DNA of 5,433 nucleotides, taken from the NCBI GenBank assembly GCA_018824925.1, contig JAHJFH010000170.1, positions 1 through 5,433 of the forward strand. Reading direction: 5' to 3'. This document shows positions 4,712 through 5,433 of this stretch, piece after piece. Numbering within the stretch: the first letter of the stretch is position 1; each line of letters begins with the position of its first letter. The notes beneath the pieces were generated by a model that was not told where the DNA came from, did no database searches, and saw only the letters and a program-made list of their open reading frames with translations. The position numbers and the translations under genes are program-made. The DNA is from Thermoplasmatota archaeon. GTDB lineage: Archaea; Thermoplasmatota; E2; DHVEG-1.

Positions 4712-5433
4712 ATTAAAAGAAAAGGTTTTGTGATAATTATAGGGCTATTGATGACACTATCAACACTGATAATACCAATTAATCAGACTATAGTAAGTGC
4801 AACAGGATATTACACTGGAGAATTGGACTATGACTGGGTTCATGACACGGTTCTTGATAATCTCTCAAAAATCGTGCATTATAACCTAACCAATAATATA
4901 CCAAAAGGCCGATATTTCGGAAGTAACGGCTCGTTATATGCTGCGGATTTGATCTATAATTGGATGAATGAATGCACAAAAAATCTAGATGTTACCATAT
5001 TTAAAGAACCTGCTGGAGATAATAGTTACAATGGAGAAAATAGTACAATTGTACGTAGGGCAAACAATAAAACAGACATCCTCTCATGTGGATTATTTTT
5101 TAGAAACGCAACATCATCTGCAACAATTCCACTCACAGAATTCTATCCATTACCAAAACTAATTTGCGGAGACCTAACGAAAAATATTACATCAGAATGG
5201 CCTAAAGGAAGTAGTGATCATTGGCAAAAGGTAGCGAGCATAGGTCTCGATGCATTTCTTGACATCATACAAATTCCCATATCATATGTGATAATGGATA
5301 AAAATATTAATAAAATAGAACAAAACTTTGGAAGGGAACTTGTGTTAATAAATGATTATTCGATTGGATTAGCAAACCAAACAGAGGGAAAAATACATCT
5401 CATAGAATTTGATACAAACGAAAGTGAAGACAG
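4712..5433 (+). CDS. Secreted sequon-rich protein, partial at the right edge, probable ATT start
   Basis: This frame is open from 4655 to the window end (240 codons counted from 4712) and has no stop. Starting at ATT 4712 gives an n-region IKRKG, a hydrophobic core at 6-23, and a signal-peptide cut near IVSA-T at 30. A TTG at 4682 would add ten residues without an SD, and GTG 4730 would remove the basic n-region. The mature part holds ten N-x-S/T sequons from N24 onward, for example NLT at 58 and NGS at 72, fitting a glycosylated surface or secreted protein. Residues 63-88 (IPKGRYFGSNGS, then AADLIYNWMNEC) resemble the R-x-x-GS-x-G-x-x-x-A-A-x-x-I start of M28-type aminopeptidases, but no zinc ligands are visible in the part present. 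I do not recognise the family with confidence. Two cysteines besides C88 are seen, in LSCGLF and LICGDL. Confidence 0.7.
   Translation, partial: MKRKGFVIIIGLLMTLSTLIIPINQTIVSATGYYTGELDYDWVHDTVLDNLSKIVHYNLTNNIPKGRYFGSNGSLYAADLIYNWMNECTKNLDVTIFKEPAGDNSYNGENSTIVRRANNKTDILSCGLFFRNATSSATIPLTEFYPLPKLICGDLTKNITSEWPKGSSDHWQKVASIGLDAFLDIIQIPISYVIMDKNINKIEQNFGRELVLINDYSIGLANQTEGKIHLIEFDTNESED

Noticed and set aside
4788..4979. Minus-strand open frame of 63 codons
   Set aside because: It is antisense to the secreted-protein gene starting near 4712 and shows no signal or domain.
1..5433. CRISPR arrays, tRNA or rRNA genes, toxin-antitoxin or known defence genes
   Set aside because: No regularly spaced repeats, cloverleaf-like elements or such protein motifs were found on reading both strands.

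Overview
The window looks archaeal, most likely from a mesophilic euryarchaeal or thermoplasmatal genome; this is an inference. Support comes from three features: an ISH3-type transposase (a family found mainly in archaea), several short secreted proteins with CARDB or carboxypeptidase-regulatory-like folds, and AT-rich upstream regions with TATA-like boxes and leaders that are short or lack a Shine-Dalgarno (SD) site. No rRNA, tRNA or CRISPR array is visible, so the lineage cannot be fixed further.

Layout. Positions 1-1264 hold a minus-strand ISH3/IS4-superfamily transposase. It is split into an N-terminal piece (1016-1264) and a catalytic piece (76-1041) by a frame change. A 54-nt imperfect hairpin (1268-1321) sits directly upstream of its start. 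Next on the minus strand come a truncated CARDB-domain ORF (1434-1682) and, overlapping it by 4 nt, a secreted single-domain CARDB protein (1679-2296). Upstream of that is a small secreted protein with a carboxypeptidase-regulatory-like beta-sandwich (2413-2796), which ends in a G/C hairpin plus T-rich terminator. Positions 2922-3952 carry a decayed plus-strand IS701-like transposase with two frameshifts and no C-terminus. A second complete CARDB protein lies on the minus strand (4038-4568). A divergent plus-strand gene (from about 4712) encodes a secreted, sequon-rich protein that runs off the right edge.

The resident genes all appear to encode exported surface or extracellular proteins. The two full CARDB proteins and the truncated one share an unusual hydrophobic LFGLIP-like motif in the middle of the domain and look like paralogs. 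The two insertion sequences have interrupted or bordered this cluster and both look defective. There is no direct evidence that the secreted proteins work together. The most useful leads are the CARDB paralog family with its motif, the split CARDB gene, the probable ATT start codon of the last gene, and the hairpin before the ISH3-like transposase.
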